Assembly: GCA_037903475.1 (NCBI GenBank) | Contig: JBAJFG010000073.1 | Location: 372,001-436,000 of the forward strand | Length of the DNA: 64,000 nt | Source: Ancylostoma caninum | Lineage: Eukaryota > Nematoda > Chromadorea > Rhabditida > Ancylostomatidae | Direction of reading: 5' to 3' | Part shown: positions 1 to 13,034 of the stretch, one piece after another | How the letters are laid out: each line of letters starts with the position of its first letter | Position numbering within the stretch: position 1 is the stretch's first letter | Made by a program: the position numbers and the translations under genes | The notes under the pieces: generated by a model | Told to the model about the DNA's origin: nothing | Database searches by the model: none | The model's input: only the letters and a program-made list of their open reading frames with translations

Positions 1-3000
1 TTTTTCAAGCAATCATAACATTACCGTTCGTAGATGGAACAAGGCCTGCCGATTTTTGTACTTGAGAAATAGTGCGTAGAACGTTTTGAAACATTTTTTG
101 ACAAAGAATTTCAATTTGAGACCAGGAGGTTAAGGATCCAAAAACTAATGTTGGTGGAAGACTTTCTGGCCAGCCTAATACCACTAATTATGAATCCAGA
201 ACGAAAGCCTGTCAAAACTAAGCTTCGTATTTTTTAAAATTTCTACTCCACTTCCACCTTTCCCCTCCTTCTACCCTTCTGCATCCTTCACTATCGTGAG
301 AACAATATAAAAACCAGCTGTATTTTACGTGAAATACTTTCTGATTTTTCACCACGCTCACGCTGGTTGTCAAACCAATTGTCTTCATCTAGATGAAGCC
401 TTTCCGTGCACGAGATGACCTGTACACATTTGATCTTTGGGTGAATCGACCACTAACATTTACTTCCATTCTTCTCCGTTATGTCACGGGATGTATGTGT
501 GCTATAGTTATGCTTGCTTACTTACCAAATAATGCATCAGATTCATTCGAATTCGAACATTTAATTTCGAGTAAGTTGAAATGTTGAGCTTCCGAAAGGA
601 AAAGAGAGGTATTGCTGTTCAGGAATGAATAGAAAGGGTTTGGGGCTCTCTTTCCTCAAAATTCTACTTTTTCGGATCAAGTTCTGTGTTTGAAAGCAAG
701 TTAGATAAGTTCATCAAATTCTATTTGGTCTTGAGTGTAATGTATGCTAAGCAACTCGTCAAAATAATAAAAGATATTGGATCACACCGCTGATTCTTTT
801 TTCTTTTTTTTTTCAAATTCATGACCTCACAGAAGACCTCTATAAGGGAACCTGTCATTTCGGGGTCATCAATTTTGAAGGCGTCTAGGTAACAGTCGGC
901 TGATGGGGCTCATGATTGCATAGAGCATCTGGTCAGCCCTTATTTGCACCTGTTATCGAGCCGTTCGTTCTAGCGGGAACTGAACAAACTCCGCCATTCA
1001 GTCAGCTGTCAGGCACATTCGAATAATTTTCGCGTCATGGTTTTTGCATGGAAAAATACCATGGTCAAGCTCCTGACCTACTCCGTTGCACTTCTCTCGC
1101 TCTTATTCTCCTCAGCTTCCTGAGATTGACTGAAATCAGCTCTAATGGCTGCGCCGGAATCTGCAAAAAGTGCTAGGCTTCGCTTTTTAGCGCCCGCCAC
1201 CCATTGTGTGCAATATTTCGTCGGAAATTCTGAAAACGCCAAATGTGGCCACCCACTGGCAAAGTCGTACGGGTGAAGAGTTATGAGAGTAATTACTTTC
1301 AGACAAAGTTCACCTGCACTGGGGGAATTCCAAAGAATGGAAGGCCGCAGCGGCCGTTGTTGCCCATAAAACGGCTGCGGAATGGCGAGTCGAGGTGTTG
1401 ATTTAATACCACTTTGCCCAGGTGTGGGAGTAGCTAAGTGCTCGCATTACCTTTCGACGAAACGTAGTATTTTGCGGAGGGCTTGCCACGTTATTGTGGC
1501 AAATTTCTCAGCTATATCATTCGCTTATTGATTTGTTTCTAACTATTCTGCAAATGTGCTCGACGGTGTTGGGGAGAGTTTCTATAAAAATGGCTCAAAA
1601 ATTCGCTGTTTGTTTTCTTATTAGTTTATTTTTTTCGGTGACCTAAACAATTATCTTTTGACACAGCGACGTTCACAGGCCCTTTAATTATACGCATAAC
1701 TAATTTGTGACAGCCGAATAGTAGGCTTTAGACAAGAGAGATAATTACGAAATAAACCCCTGGGACTACCAGGAGAAAAAGGCTGATTTTTCTTTTCTGG
1801 AAAATTCTTTCGGCATAAAGCGCAGACCTTTTCCGTCGGTAGTGTGAATGTACTAAAATATATTGAAGTGTACTCACCCCACCAATGGGAATATCATAGC
1901 ATATACATACATAGAGTCACCTGTGGCCAGGGTTCCAAAGCTAACTCACAGAAGGAGTTAATTATGGTAGTTAATTACAGTAAAATGTATAACACTTGGT
2001 ACATAGTAACAATATACAGTGTAGTGGTGGAAGCAATAGTAGTGACATTGATAGTCATAGTGTAGTAATAGTAGTAATGTATTAGTTAATAATACAACAT
2101 TTAAAAAATGTAAAAAAATGAGCTATATATGTATATGCTATATAGCCTCCGAAATCAGTAGTAGATCATCACAGTAGTAGGTCGTAGTAGCTTATAATAT
2201 AACACCAATAAGATTAATACAAATAGTATATGAAGTACATAACTATTTGAACTATTGTAGTCGTAGTTAGGTAATAGTAATGCTAGTTACTAATGATGTA
2301 ATATTATTGTTAGTATGACAGCTAACATTGTAATAGCAATTAGTACAAGTTGTATAATAAATGTAGTATGATATTAGAAAACCAGATGTGATATCAAGAC
2401 AGTAATAATTCACTAGGACATTTTCAGAATATTAGGAAAAATTCCTCCACATAGAAGTATAGGAATTGACTAGCGAACGCCTATTGAACCCCATTTGATC
2501 TCTTCTGCAGAATTATATGCAAACATTGATGACTCCAGATCAGACTATATGTTTGCTCCGTCTGTAAATAAATGAAGATTTTCTCTTGCCACTTGAGGCA
2601 AAAATTAAGGCCATAAAATTTGTCATGCTGTTTACCTTGGCTTTCCGAGCGTCTTGACGCCAATGGAATGGCGTCGCACCCTCCTAGGCAAACATGAGCT
2701 ATTTTTATCTGCAGAATAGGACGCTTCGCTCGAATTACCGTTTTCTGGTATGGAGGTGATGTAGCAGTTCCTAGCAGCGTTCAAATGAGCCTAGCCAAGG
2801 TGTTCTTTTGTGCCTGTAAAACTTGCAATTATGTGCTCGATGTTAGCTCAACAAAAAGTCTGCCCGTGGCTGCACTTTGAAATTTCCCTGAGTTACGAAT
2901 TGAATAGATTAGTTTTCGCATGTTTGCAACAACTCGTTGTTGCATGGGATTGACGCAGGCGAAATGGAAAAGAGTTTCCACGGAACATCTACCCACAATT

Positions 3001-3373
3001 CCATACGAAATGTTCCGAATCCTCGAGTTTCCTTGATTGTTGACCTTTTTTGGCCATATTTTGTTCACACTTTCTTGCAAATTAGGTGCTTCAAATCATC
3101 TTCATACTTCATGTGAGAAGCTCCGCTTGTATTCCTGTCTATCTACGTTTGTACTGCAGTAGCTCTTCATTCCTGCCTAGATCTGCGGGTTCCTATCTCT
3201 CTTATACTACCTAGATCTGGAAGTTCCTTCAAAGTGGCTGCACATCTGTGAAATATGACGGCCATAATTTGAGAGGATGTTCGAAAGTACATCTCAAGAC
3301 AACTTATCTGTCTCTTGGGAGTAATATCAAGAAAATGGATAGTGCTCCATCGCAAGGATCGTTTGATTCTCTT

Positions 3374-3441
3374 TCCGCTGAAAATTCTCCAAGTGCAATC
3401 AGGAAAGTCCGCTGAAAATTCTCCAAGTGCAATCAGGAAAG
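3374..3441 (+). repeat. 34-bp perfect tandem duplication
   Basis: The unit TCCGCTGAAAATTCTCCAAG plus 14 further bases occurs at 3374-3407 and again, identical, at 3408-3441. The identity suggests a recent event. Confidence 0.92.
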
Positions 3442-4544
3442 GGCGATGTTCCACTGATTCCTTCCAAGAACAGGCTTCATTTTAGTCGTTGTCATAATAT
3501 GCAGCCATTTATATACACTATATACACTTCATTCACAACTTCAAGGGAAGCAGGCAACCGATTTTTTTTTCATTTTTTCTAGGAAGGCAAAATGCAAGTT
3601 TAACCCTCTGGTTACGAAAAAACAATTATAACCGCCCCATATCATTTACTTCTCTAGATCAGGGATGAAGAGTGTTATTGTACAGGTAATCTAGGGGGAT
3701 ATCCTGGATTGCGCGATCTTATGCTGGACATATTTATTTTATTAATTTATTTATTTGAATGCACTCTTAGGTGCTCCACAACGAAATACAGAACAGGAAG
3801 ACTCAAAAACGGCTAAAACAGCAGAGTAAACTATTCACCATCTCAAAACGGAAAAAAATGAGGAAATTTAAAACAGAAATTAAAAAAAAGGTTGAAGTAG
3901 AAGGTAAGCGATATATGCAGCCCCATTGCTTGGTTCTAATCCTTCACGACTGATCATTAACGATTACTTAATTCTCCTCCAAAATACTGGGTGAAACCTG
4001 AGATTGTGCATAATGACGAAGTTCCCTAGATCTCCAAAGTCCTGAAAATTTCTTTATTTGTTTTTTTTGTTGAATGATCATATCAGAGTAATGCAAACAC
4101 TTAAAACGAAGAATTATTGCATCATAGCCAGGGCTGAATAATTGAATGTATTTAAACTCGAATATTCGAGAATTCGAGCGGGTGAAAAACCTAAGGCAAT
4201 GCAGTTCTGGATGAAGGATGAGAAGGGTCGTGAGGACTGACTTTGCTTTCAAATAATTAACTTTTCTGGATTCGTTCCTGAACTACTAAGTTCGGAGTTC
4301 AATTATCCTAGATGTAATATGTGTTTATTAAAGAAGCCTTCTTATTGATGGACGTAATCGACCATTTATTGGTGCTATTCGTCTTTTCTTACAGAGTCCA
4401 ACAACTTCCTGTAAACCCACAATCTTCCCGGAGCATCCATGTTCAGCATGTGCACGAAGCCATGCTATTGAATGTGAATGCCAGCTGTTGCTCGTGCGAA
4501 AGTGCCGGTGCAGGGCAATGCTTATCTCCATAAATGGGGCGTGG

Positions 4545-4755
4545 AAGACTTCCGGCGGCGAGGAATGCGCTGAACTGTCCGCTTCCCATGGCAGGAATCC
4601 TCGAACACCTCCGCCGACGCACTTGCAAGCCTTGCCATTGTGAAGTGTTACTTATGGGCAGCCGTGAGCGGCTAGCGGCCCGCGGTGGCGGCGCAGATCA
4701 AAGGCCGCGCCGGCGCGGCCCCGTGTGCTGGCGCCGCGGCACGAGTGCTGCTAAT
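4545..4755. other. GC-rich island
   Basis: A short segment with many CGCGG/GCCGCG strings stands out from AT-rich surroundings. It is open on both strands and without recognisable motif, so it is not called a gene. Confidence 0.5.
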
Positions 4756-6287
4756 GCCACATTCAACATCTTAATCGAGTTCGACCATCCATGCTTTCTC
4801 ACTTATCGATCATCCGTAGAAGAGCCGAGACTATGAGAGGCTTTGTTACCAAATATTGATCGAGCATTCGTAAGCTACAGCTAGCGAGCGGTGGAGGACC
4901 TGAGTCATGGAGCGTGCTGGTCTTCGCTGCTTCATTCACAAGTGGTCGTTGGGCATTCTATGGTCATTGGCTTTTTCCACCGCTCTAGCTGAAAAAGTGC
5001 TCCTTTAGCGAGATAGGCTGAATTGTCCAGAAAATCTTTAGCACGCTTCAGCAAATCCAAGCCTCTTGTGATTTTCAGCAAGTTTACGTGCACAGTAGTG
5101 AGGTCTTATTCATCTTTTATCTCAGGCTTAATTGGGAATGTTTATTTGACTGGAAGCTAACTAGCTAGTCACCTAACTAACTAGTTGGCTAATTGTTACT
5201 GACTGTTTAATGTAATTTTAAGGTTAACTTAGTTTGCTTCCATTTAAAATTCTACTTCGCTATGATACCCACTTTAAACAAAACACAATAATTGTAACTT
5301 TTCCTGGAAAAATCGACTTCTACCCAACTAGTTCTGATCGACAACTTCCTAAGTGAAAGCTTCTTCCCTCCGGCAGCTGACCTTGGATCTATAAGCCCCT
5401 CCGTGTGGCTGCAGTAGCAACTTTTCTTTTTTTTTGCAATTTTTGCAAGGCTTTTTCCTTCTCATCCCTTCCGCGGCCTGCTCAGATGTGATAAAGGCGG
5501 ATTTGAAACTTTATATCCGGACTTAATTTTTTTTCGGCAGAGCTACGTATTTCTGTCTTTTTTCTGGTTTATTTCAGGGGTTTTCCAAGCTTGGCAACTT
5601 TTCGATATCGTCACCACCAGAAATTCTGTGACTCTTCGATCTCTCGCCTAATTTTGAAAAGCAGGCTAGATTTTCTAGATGTGCCAAGCGTGCTGGACAA
5701 AAATCAGCTAACTACAACAAGCTACAACTGCTCCTCTGCTTCGTTTTTATTCTGTTCTGTAGAAGTCGTTACGAAGACTCATCCCAGGAAGATTTGCATT
5801 TTTTCGCAATTATTTGAATGAACATAGTAAAATAAATGAATTTTACAGTATGTAGTAGCAATCCACTCTGCTGTAAAAACATTTGAAATGAGATGTGAGA
5901 GTACTGAGCAGTCTCAGTTCAGTTTTTATGCGAAACCCAAAAAAAGGGAAAGAGATAAGTTTTTGTAGCGAATTCCTCACGGACTGTGTGTTTTTCTAGT
6001 GTTCACGCAGTTTTTGTGACATCAAGCAGGTTTACCGTTAGAAATAAGCCGCTGATAAGTTCATTACTGAGTGTCGGCAACCCTAATAGCGTTCGCTCGC
6101 AGCCGCAAGTCGACGGGTCTTTTTCGACTCCTCTATGAAACTGACCTTTTTGGTCTAGTACGTCTTGTTCGCTCTCGTTCTGGCGACTGGTTCTCAGCCA
6201 CCAGTTGGCACGCGAAACTGGGCGTGGTTTTTGATGCTCTGCAAAGTTCTAGAGGACGTCAGATCGCATGGATTACTATGCAGTTTA

Positions 6288-6671
6288 CATTCATTCATTC
6301 ATCCATTCATTCATTCATTCATTCATTCATTCCATTCATTCACTCTCTGCATTCATTCATTCATTCATTCATTCATTCACTGCATTCATTCATTCATTCA
6401 TTCATTCATTCATTCATTCATTCATTCATTCATTCATTCATTCATTCATTCATTCATTCATTCATTCATTCATTCATTCATGCATTCATTCATTCATTCA
6501 TTCATTCACTCTCTGCATTCATTCATTCATTCATTCATTCATTCATTCATTCATTCATTCATTCATTCATTCACTGCATTCATTCATTCATTCGTTCATT
6601 CACTGCATTCATTCACTCATTCATTCATTCATTCAATCGTTCATTCATTCATTCTCTGCATTCATTCATTC
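6288..6671 (+). repeat. (ATTC)n tetranucleotide array, about 384 bp
   Basis: The array is nearly pure CATT/ATTC, interrupted by short variants such as CACTCTCTGC and CACTGC at irregular intervals. Because four is not a multiple of three, all three + strand frames stay open and read the same FIHS repeat; these are not proteins. Confidence 0.97.
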
Positions 6672-8906
6672 GCCTTATAAAGCCGCCTTTGTGAAGTCCT
6701 TGAAAAAAAAACTATGAGAGAGAGAGATTAGTGTTAAAGGAGTAAAGACGTTGTCATCCATTTCCAGTGAATTCATACCTACTCATCTACGCTCTCATCT
6801 CCATGTATTTATGATCACTTCTATTTTCAAACGTAAATTGGAGGAGTCAGATCTCTAGGGGTTCCTACCTTCCCTGATTATCCTATAGATCACCAATGAA
6901 CCATCTATTCCTTGAGCAAGGTAGTCATTGAAGCAGTGCGATAGCCGTAGCAATCCGTGCGAACTCGGCTATTCTTCTCGCCATTGCGCCCCTTGATTAT
7001 TGCCCCGTGGCGACGGGGCGAGAATTGAAAAATAATCAGGCTTTACTCGGCGATGCGAGTCACTAGCACGTCATTAGCAAATTCAAATTTAGCTGTCATC
7101 TGCTCCCAATTTCATTCAACGGGTCTCTTCTTCACTAATTAGCTGCCACGAGGTGGTGGTTACGCACCGTTTACTCCCATTTTTTCCTAGCAATTTTCGG
7201 AGTGTTTTTTTGTTGGGAGTACTCCTGCTAATGACTACGGCACACTGCATTAAATATGAGAAAACGTAACCGGTTTGTCAGTGGAACACCACAGCACCCG
7301 AGTCATTAGTGAGCGCGAGATTCGGAGCACTTGCTGACCTATCTGGGGTGGGAGGTCTGTTGACAGCGAGAGAGTGTTGCTTTTCTCGATTGTCTAGATT
7401 GTATGGTTCTCTGGATCCACCGTGAACTTGTTTTTCATCTGATTATTCAATGGGATTCAGGCTGCATCTTAGGTAAAATTATGGAGAGTACAGGCTTATC
7501 TATTCAATCCTGATGCTTACATGTTCAATGCGTCTCTACTATTTGCTCTTTTATTATCTAATGACTGTCCACTGTTTAAAGCCCACAATATGGTTGTTTC
7601 TTCAACGATTATACGATTATAGCATGCCCACGCTCCCCCCCCTGACAATGACTTGCCGAATTTTCGAAACTACTTCACAAAATCAATAACAACTTTGAGT
7701 TAGTGTATTCTCAACTGCCTATTTTTATTCTTCTATAATAATTTTTATTAAATATTCATTGTTGTAATTACTAATATTTTCATTAATTTTAGTTTCCATC
7801 TGAGCCCGCAAAGTGGCAAGGACCTCACTTTTTTCCCACCCCCCCCCCCCTCCCCCTCCCGGTCCTCTTTCAGTGTCCGCCACTGCCAGGTAGTTATTAG
7901 TGTTTGAAAGAACCATATTCTTCTTCTTTTCTACTGTTTTATTTGCGAGACCGTCTGCACCAGTGAAATCCAAGGATTCTTTTTTGCTGAAACAAGAGTA
8001 TAATAAGAAAAAAAGCTGTCGCCCTCCAATTCCTGGATAATTTCCCGATTTTCCGATTCTAGTGGAGAAATCTGGATTTTTTCCGGAAAGTCTTGAAAGC
8101 TCACTGAGAATTCATGCACCTTCGAAATAATTGTTGCTACTCTCCAAATGCTTTCAGAGTTTTTCTATGGAATGCCGGTATCTTCCGGAACCTTTTGCAA
8201 CGGGTCTTTTCTGAAATTGATGTGCTTTTGCTTGGAATTACTTGGTTCCACTTACAAAAGTCCCACCTCTCTTTCGATGTTGAGCTTTAAGTTACTATTT
8301 CGTTGCTGTTGTTCTTCTTCATGGACAAACACTTAATTCACAGCATTTAAAAGGTGAGCAAAATTAATCTTATCGGTGTCCGCAATATTTCATTGCTAAC
8401 TTTCTATCATATGTTCCCTGTCCAGTTTCTTGTCTAAGTGCCCATAATGGGACGAGAACCAGTGTTTTTGTCTCTGGTGCAACCATACTTATTTATAGGG
8501 ATAGCTGCGGTCGCACCTTATTCGCCCATCGCCTAATTAGACATTAGCTGTTTCTGGTGATTTTTCCCAAGTCACGATGAATATGACTAAATTCCTTGCC
8601 GAGGCCGCGCCCACATTTCTTATTAAAATTCTATCAAATTATTCTTTTAAGGTCAAGCAGTCTTCCAAATTATATGAGTTTATGTGTCAGCTGTCTTGTG
8701 AGCTGAAATACAATTAATTATAAATCCGAGTTTTAAAAGTAAAGGTCGAAAAAATAACTTATTCATCAGTCACTGAGAATTTTTATTAGTAATATATGTA
8801 CTTAATCACTCAAAATTTGAAAATCAGAAAACTATCTATCATCTGGGTTTTTTTATGAATCATTGTAAGTATATGTACATACTAATATACGTATATACAT
8901 ACATAC
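6672..8906. other. no supported gene
   Basis: I see no exon pair with compatible splice sites. A C-rich run lies at about 7840-7860. Confidence 0.55.
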
Positions 8907-9103
8907 AGGAAGCTCCAAATGTCCGCAGACAAGAGGGGCGTGGCCACGACGCGGCTTTAGGCAGAGACACAGGCGCTCTGCATGCTGCCATTGGTTGTCT
9001 GCAGAGTCAGAGAAGTTAGAGGCAGCATAGAGAGCGCCTGTGTCTGATCAAGGAGCCGCGTCGTCGCCACGCTCCTCTTGACTGCGGACATTTGGAGCTT
9101 CCT
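8907..9103. mobile_element. foldback MITE, 197 bp with arms of about 83 bp
   Basis: The left arm from 8907 (AGGAAGCTCCAAATGTCCGC) and the right arm ending 9103 are reverse complements over about 83 bases with a few mismatches and one small gap. They include blocks such as GACGCGGCT and ACACAGGCGCTCT. The centre is about 30 bases. There is no coding capacity. Flanks contain TA on both sides (ATAC and ATAC), but the exact target duplication is unclear. Confidence 0.85.
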
Positions 9104-12100
9104 ATACATGAATCACACATCTTATGAGTTTTGTTACAATTCGAAAATTCGAGTGTCGATAACAGGAAAATGGAAATCTGTCAAAATCTATATGGAAATT
9201 TAAATTGTTAGCTCGTTGTCAAAGAATATTTGGAATTCTTTCTCATCTGCTCATCTATGTACATGCTTATTTTCACGAGGTGGTAAATTTGCATCATGGA
9301 TTTCCTTCTATTTGTGCGGAGTTTTTTTTGCTTAGCAACTGCAGCGTAGGTTTAGCAATCTAATGATTCAGGAGATCGGAAATCGAGTGGCTACACCTCA
9401 GAACATGGGAATGTATGAGTCATTTTGCACCTTCCCACTTTTCTCCAGTCTCGACATTTAGTCCTTTTGTCTTCTGCTACATACATACTTACATATATCA
9501 CCATTTCATTTTTTTTTGTTATTTTCGATTGATCCCAACTTTCTCCCCCCACAAAGGGCGACCGACAAAGAATGGCAAGAATCCAGAATATCGCCACGGC
9601 TCAGTGGATTGCAAATCCCAAAAAAAAACCGTGCCTATATTCTCTCTAAGAAGAAATTTCTGCATGGTTGAATCTGCTCAGCTACAGTAAGGCGAATTCG
9701 TAAACAATCTTTTTTTTTTCGAGCTATTACACCTTCCGGGATGTTCTTGTACAAATGCACTAATACTCTTGGAGAGAACCAGTGGTTCTAGTTTGTTTTG
9801 TTAAAAAGCGAACGACATCTGGAATCAGTGTCGACAAGAAACAAATGCCGAGTTCTTTCTGGATCAACGGCAACCACTGTGGCTGCGATTACGTACAGCT
9901 CGGGAACTCAGATGTCTTGTGCTGCTTTCTGTGTTCCAGTTATTTTCAGTGTTGATTTATTGACAAGGCATTCGTGGCTCAGATTATTCTGGATGAAAGC
10001 CTCTATACCAGCGTTCCTTGTCTCCATTTTCTGAATCGCCGCGCCTTCGGTCTTTTTGTTGCTTTTCTTTTCTCACTTTTTTCTGCTCGTAGTCGTTGCA
10101 AGCTAATGAGCCTCGTAATGGACACTGCGAATATCCACAACGAAGCGAAATTAGCTGTGGATGCGTTACGCTTCTATTTGAGGTTCCTTCACTGGGACGT
10201 TCAGCTGTCCTTGGAGAGTTGCCCTCAGCCGTCTCGAAAAACACATGCATATTTCAAACTTCGAATCTTTGTTTACTACATTTTCTGCAGATGAAGGAGT
10301 TACCGGATTTCTGAGTTTTTCCTTCCCAGGAATGAAGTCCTGAGTCATTCAGAATCTAGCTCAAAGGTTTCCATGAGGAAAAATAGGGGCATAGACCTCT
10401 TCTACATTGTTTTCGCAGTTTTCCTATTACTCTTTCGCAGTTTTCCTTTTCCGTTATTAATAACATCGAGCAAAATTTTTTTTCAAATTTTTATAGTTTT
10501 ATATTTTTTTATTTATTATCATTATATTTATACAATTTCTCTATTTTTCAAAAAATTTATATATACAAGATTTTTATTTATTTTATGAGGTAATTGCGAA
10601 GATTCGAAGAGCAATTCAGATAATCTACACTACGTAGACTAGAGCAAAATAGCACTTATTCGTGAACTTATTCCTAAAGTGCTAGAGTAGATAACGAGTG
10701 GATGACTGTAAGATGAGGAAGAGAGGGACTACGGAAACTTTTCTCTCAAATCATACTTGAAAACAAATCAGCAGCATTATTTGCCGAGTCGGGGGGGGAA
10801 GTAGTTTGAATCAAGAGATCGTGAGATGAAACCCAATTCATGAAATAATTCTTTCCGGGTAAGTGATGCTGGAGTCATTTGAACAAGTCCTTTCGTCTGT
10901 GCAGATCTCATATGATATTCCCATGCTTTCGAGTCATTTGATGAAGAGCCTTTCTTTCAAATTCATCCTTAAGTTTTGATTTGAGTATTTAGAAACAGTA
11001 TTCTACTATAATATACTAATTATATACTTGTTTTATTCAGTGCATGCAAAGTACTCTGAAAATCAACAACACAATCTACAATTTATCAGCAAAATTTGGA
11101 AAAAAGCGGAACTACATGTCATTATCACACAGCTGATAATATAGAGCTACTTCAATCTTTCTTTGATGGACTGGAAAATGTGTTGTTTTAATTAGATCAG
11201 CATCCTGATTTTGGTCTGCCTCTAAAAAGGTTATTTTATCTCGGTCTAGGTAAGGCAGTTTTATTAGTTTTATTTTGTAGTTATTTTTTTGTATTTTATT
11301 ATTATATTATTATTATATTATATTTATAATAATATAATAATAATATTTATAATCCGCAGCTAACTTTATTTATTATTATATTATTATTTTATTATATTTT
11401 TTCTTATTTTTTGTAGTTGTTTTTCGTAGTTTTATTTTGTTGGTAGTTTTATTTTTTAGAGTAACTATGTATGTGCTGCAGTCTGATTACCACAGCTTCT
11501 GTGATTTCGTCTTTCGATAAGATTTCAGTCGAATTCTGCTCCGAGTTCTGTCTGTAATAGTCAAAACTCGTGATTTACTTTGAACAGAGATTGTCTCAAC
11601 CCAAATTACCAGCGTCTTAAGAACTGTGCCATCCTTCATTCCCCAGAATTCGCGAAATTCCTGCGCACGAAGCGGCGTCGTTGTTCGCGCGAGCTGGTGT
11701 GAAACACAGCGCAAGGTCAAACTCGGCCGTTTTCAACGTGAAAAAGGCTTGCCGTTGGTATGCCGATGAGGTTTTTCAGTTGACGGAAAGGGTCCAAATT
11801 GGATTCAGCCAAGGTCATCGCCGGGGCTCTGTCACAACTCCATGTGTATGTCTGGATCTCTCCAGCAGCCCGCGGCTGCTCGCGGACTTTCTCTGCATCG
11901 CAGCTAGTAAGGAGTTCATTTCGTACGGAGCTGCGGCTTCTCACAGCATTACAATCATCTTTTATTTATGTATGCACCATCACTTTCAACAAGTTGTCTC
12001 GCGGACAGCCGAGCAGTATCGCCGCCTCGTCTATTCGTACAACTCGTCCAGCTGATGGCTTGAACAGCGCCAAAAAGCTGTGTTCAAGCCATTTCACAGC

Positions 12101-12902
12101 CGGCTGGCCCTGCCTTTTTTCCGCGGTTTTCGCCTTAGCAGTGCAAATAGAACCCGCATTAGAATTTGTGCAAAAACCCGGGAATGCGATGGGTGGGGCT
12201 GTGTGCTTCTTAGCTGATCCCATTTTAGTTCATCACATAGCACAGCCATTTAACCGACACGGCTTTTCCCCTAAATGGAACAGGGCATCCACTTAGTGGC
12301 GACGGGTTTTGCCTGCTCACTTGGCCACGCACTATAGTTGCTGGATCCCATGAGAACCGTTGTGCGACTCCAGAATTGTTGACGCCAGCAGCCAGCACCC
12401 ACTTCTCATAGGCCGTTAACGAGATTACTCGGCTCGAACCGAACCTGTTCGTGGGTAGGGATATGCCCAAAAAGTAGGAGAATTACGGAAATGGAATGGG
12501 TCTAGGAGGCGCCAGAAGAATGTGCGATCGGAAACAGTTTTTCTCTTTTCTGTTCGAGTTTCCTTCGACTGTTCCTCTTTTTTAATTGCTCTGTTATTAC
12601 CTGGTTTGGAGCAATTTCCCGACGGATTTCTGAGAAATTGGTTCTTCAATTTTCGTTTCCATTTATCCCAGCAGGATATTCTTCTCCCTGGTCGTTTTTT
12701 TCTGCCGCATTTTCCTCGTTCTCTGTTTCCGAATAAAAACATTCTGCAGTGATTGTCACCATGGTTTTCTAGTTCTGATAAATCTAATTCTGCCTCGAAG
12801 TTACAGTTCCAACCTATTTTTTTCAAACATGTGCCCGCCTGTTTTTCTGAATGTCTGTGAGAACCGACTCCCACATTCTGATTAATTTCTGCTATTTTTC
12901 AG
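9104..12902. other. no supported gene; AT microsatellite and GC-rich stretch
   Basis: An imperfect TTA/ATA array forms a palindromic low-complexity stretch at 11294-11400. From about 11640 to 12470 the composition becomes GC-richer and stays open on both strands (for example 11799-12296 on +). No family is recognisable, and it may be an old repeat. Confidence 0.5.
11294..11400. repeat. AT-rich trinucleotide low-complexity tract
   Basis: Irregular TTA/ATA units with self-complementary halves (TTATTATTATA against TATAATAATAA) lie here. Confidence 0.85.
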
Positions 12903-13034
12903 GATCTCACAAATCCTACTCGGAAATTTGTTGTTCATGGCTTCAAGAGCCATGCCGTGCCCTTCGAGACATCAATGGTTCGGATCTTCTGTGGAAATCA
13001 CACTGAGAGCGTGGATGCATCCGGGTCGTTTTGA
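12903..13034 (+). pseudogene. exon-like fragment resembling a lipase strand
   Basis: A good 3' splice site (TATTTTTCAG) precedes an open run of 43 codons ending TGA. It begins DLTNPTRKFVVHGFKSHAVP. The KFVVHGF pattern recalls the central strand and oxyanion loop (xFxxHGFxSxG) of pancreatic-type lipases. The serine nucleophile elbow GHSLG was not found within reach, nor any neighbouring exon. It may be a stray exon, a pseudogene remnant, or chance. Confidence 0.25.

Larger units (their letters stand above)
1..6287. other. no supported gene; AT-rich, some low complexity
   Basis: No exon chain could be built here. The region around 1970-2350 is rich in TAG/GTA triplets (low complexity). A GC-rich island lies at about 4545-4755. 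Open segments of 60-100 codons on both strands overlap one another and match nothing I know. A 34-base perfect tandem duplication is listed separately. Confidence 0.6.

Noticed and set aside
1145..1276. Short ATG-initiated frame beginning MAAPESAKSARLRF
   Set aside because: 43 codons, no compatible downstream exon; the only acceptor nearby would need an intron of about 30 bases.
6071..6717. Three overlapping + strand reading frames of 149-207 codons with repeated FIHS
   Set aside because: They are translations of the ATTC array in all frames; no gene.
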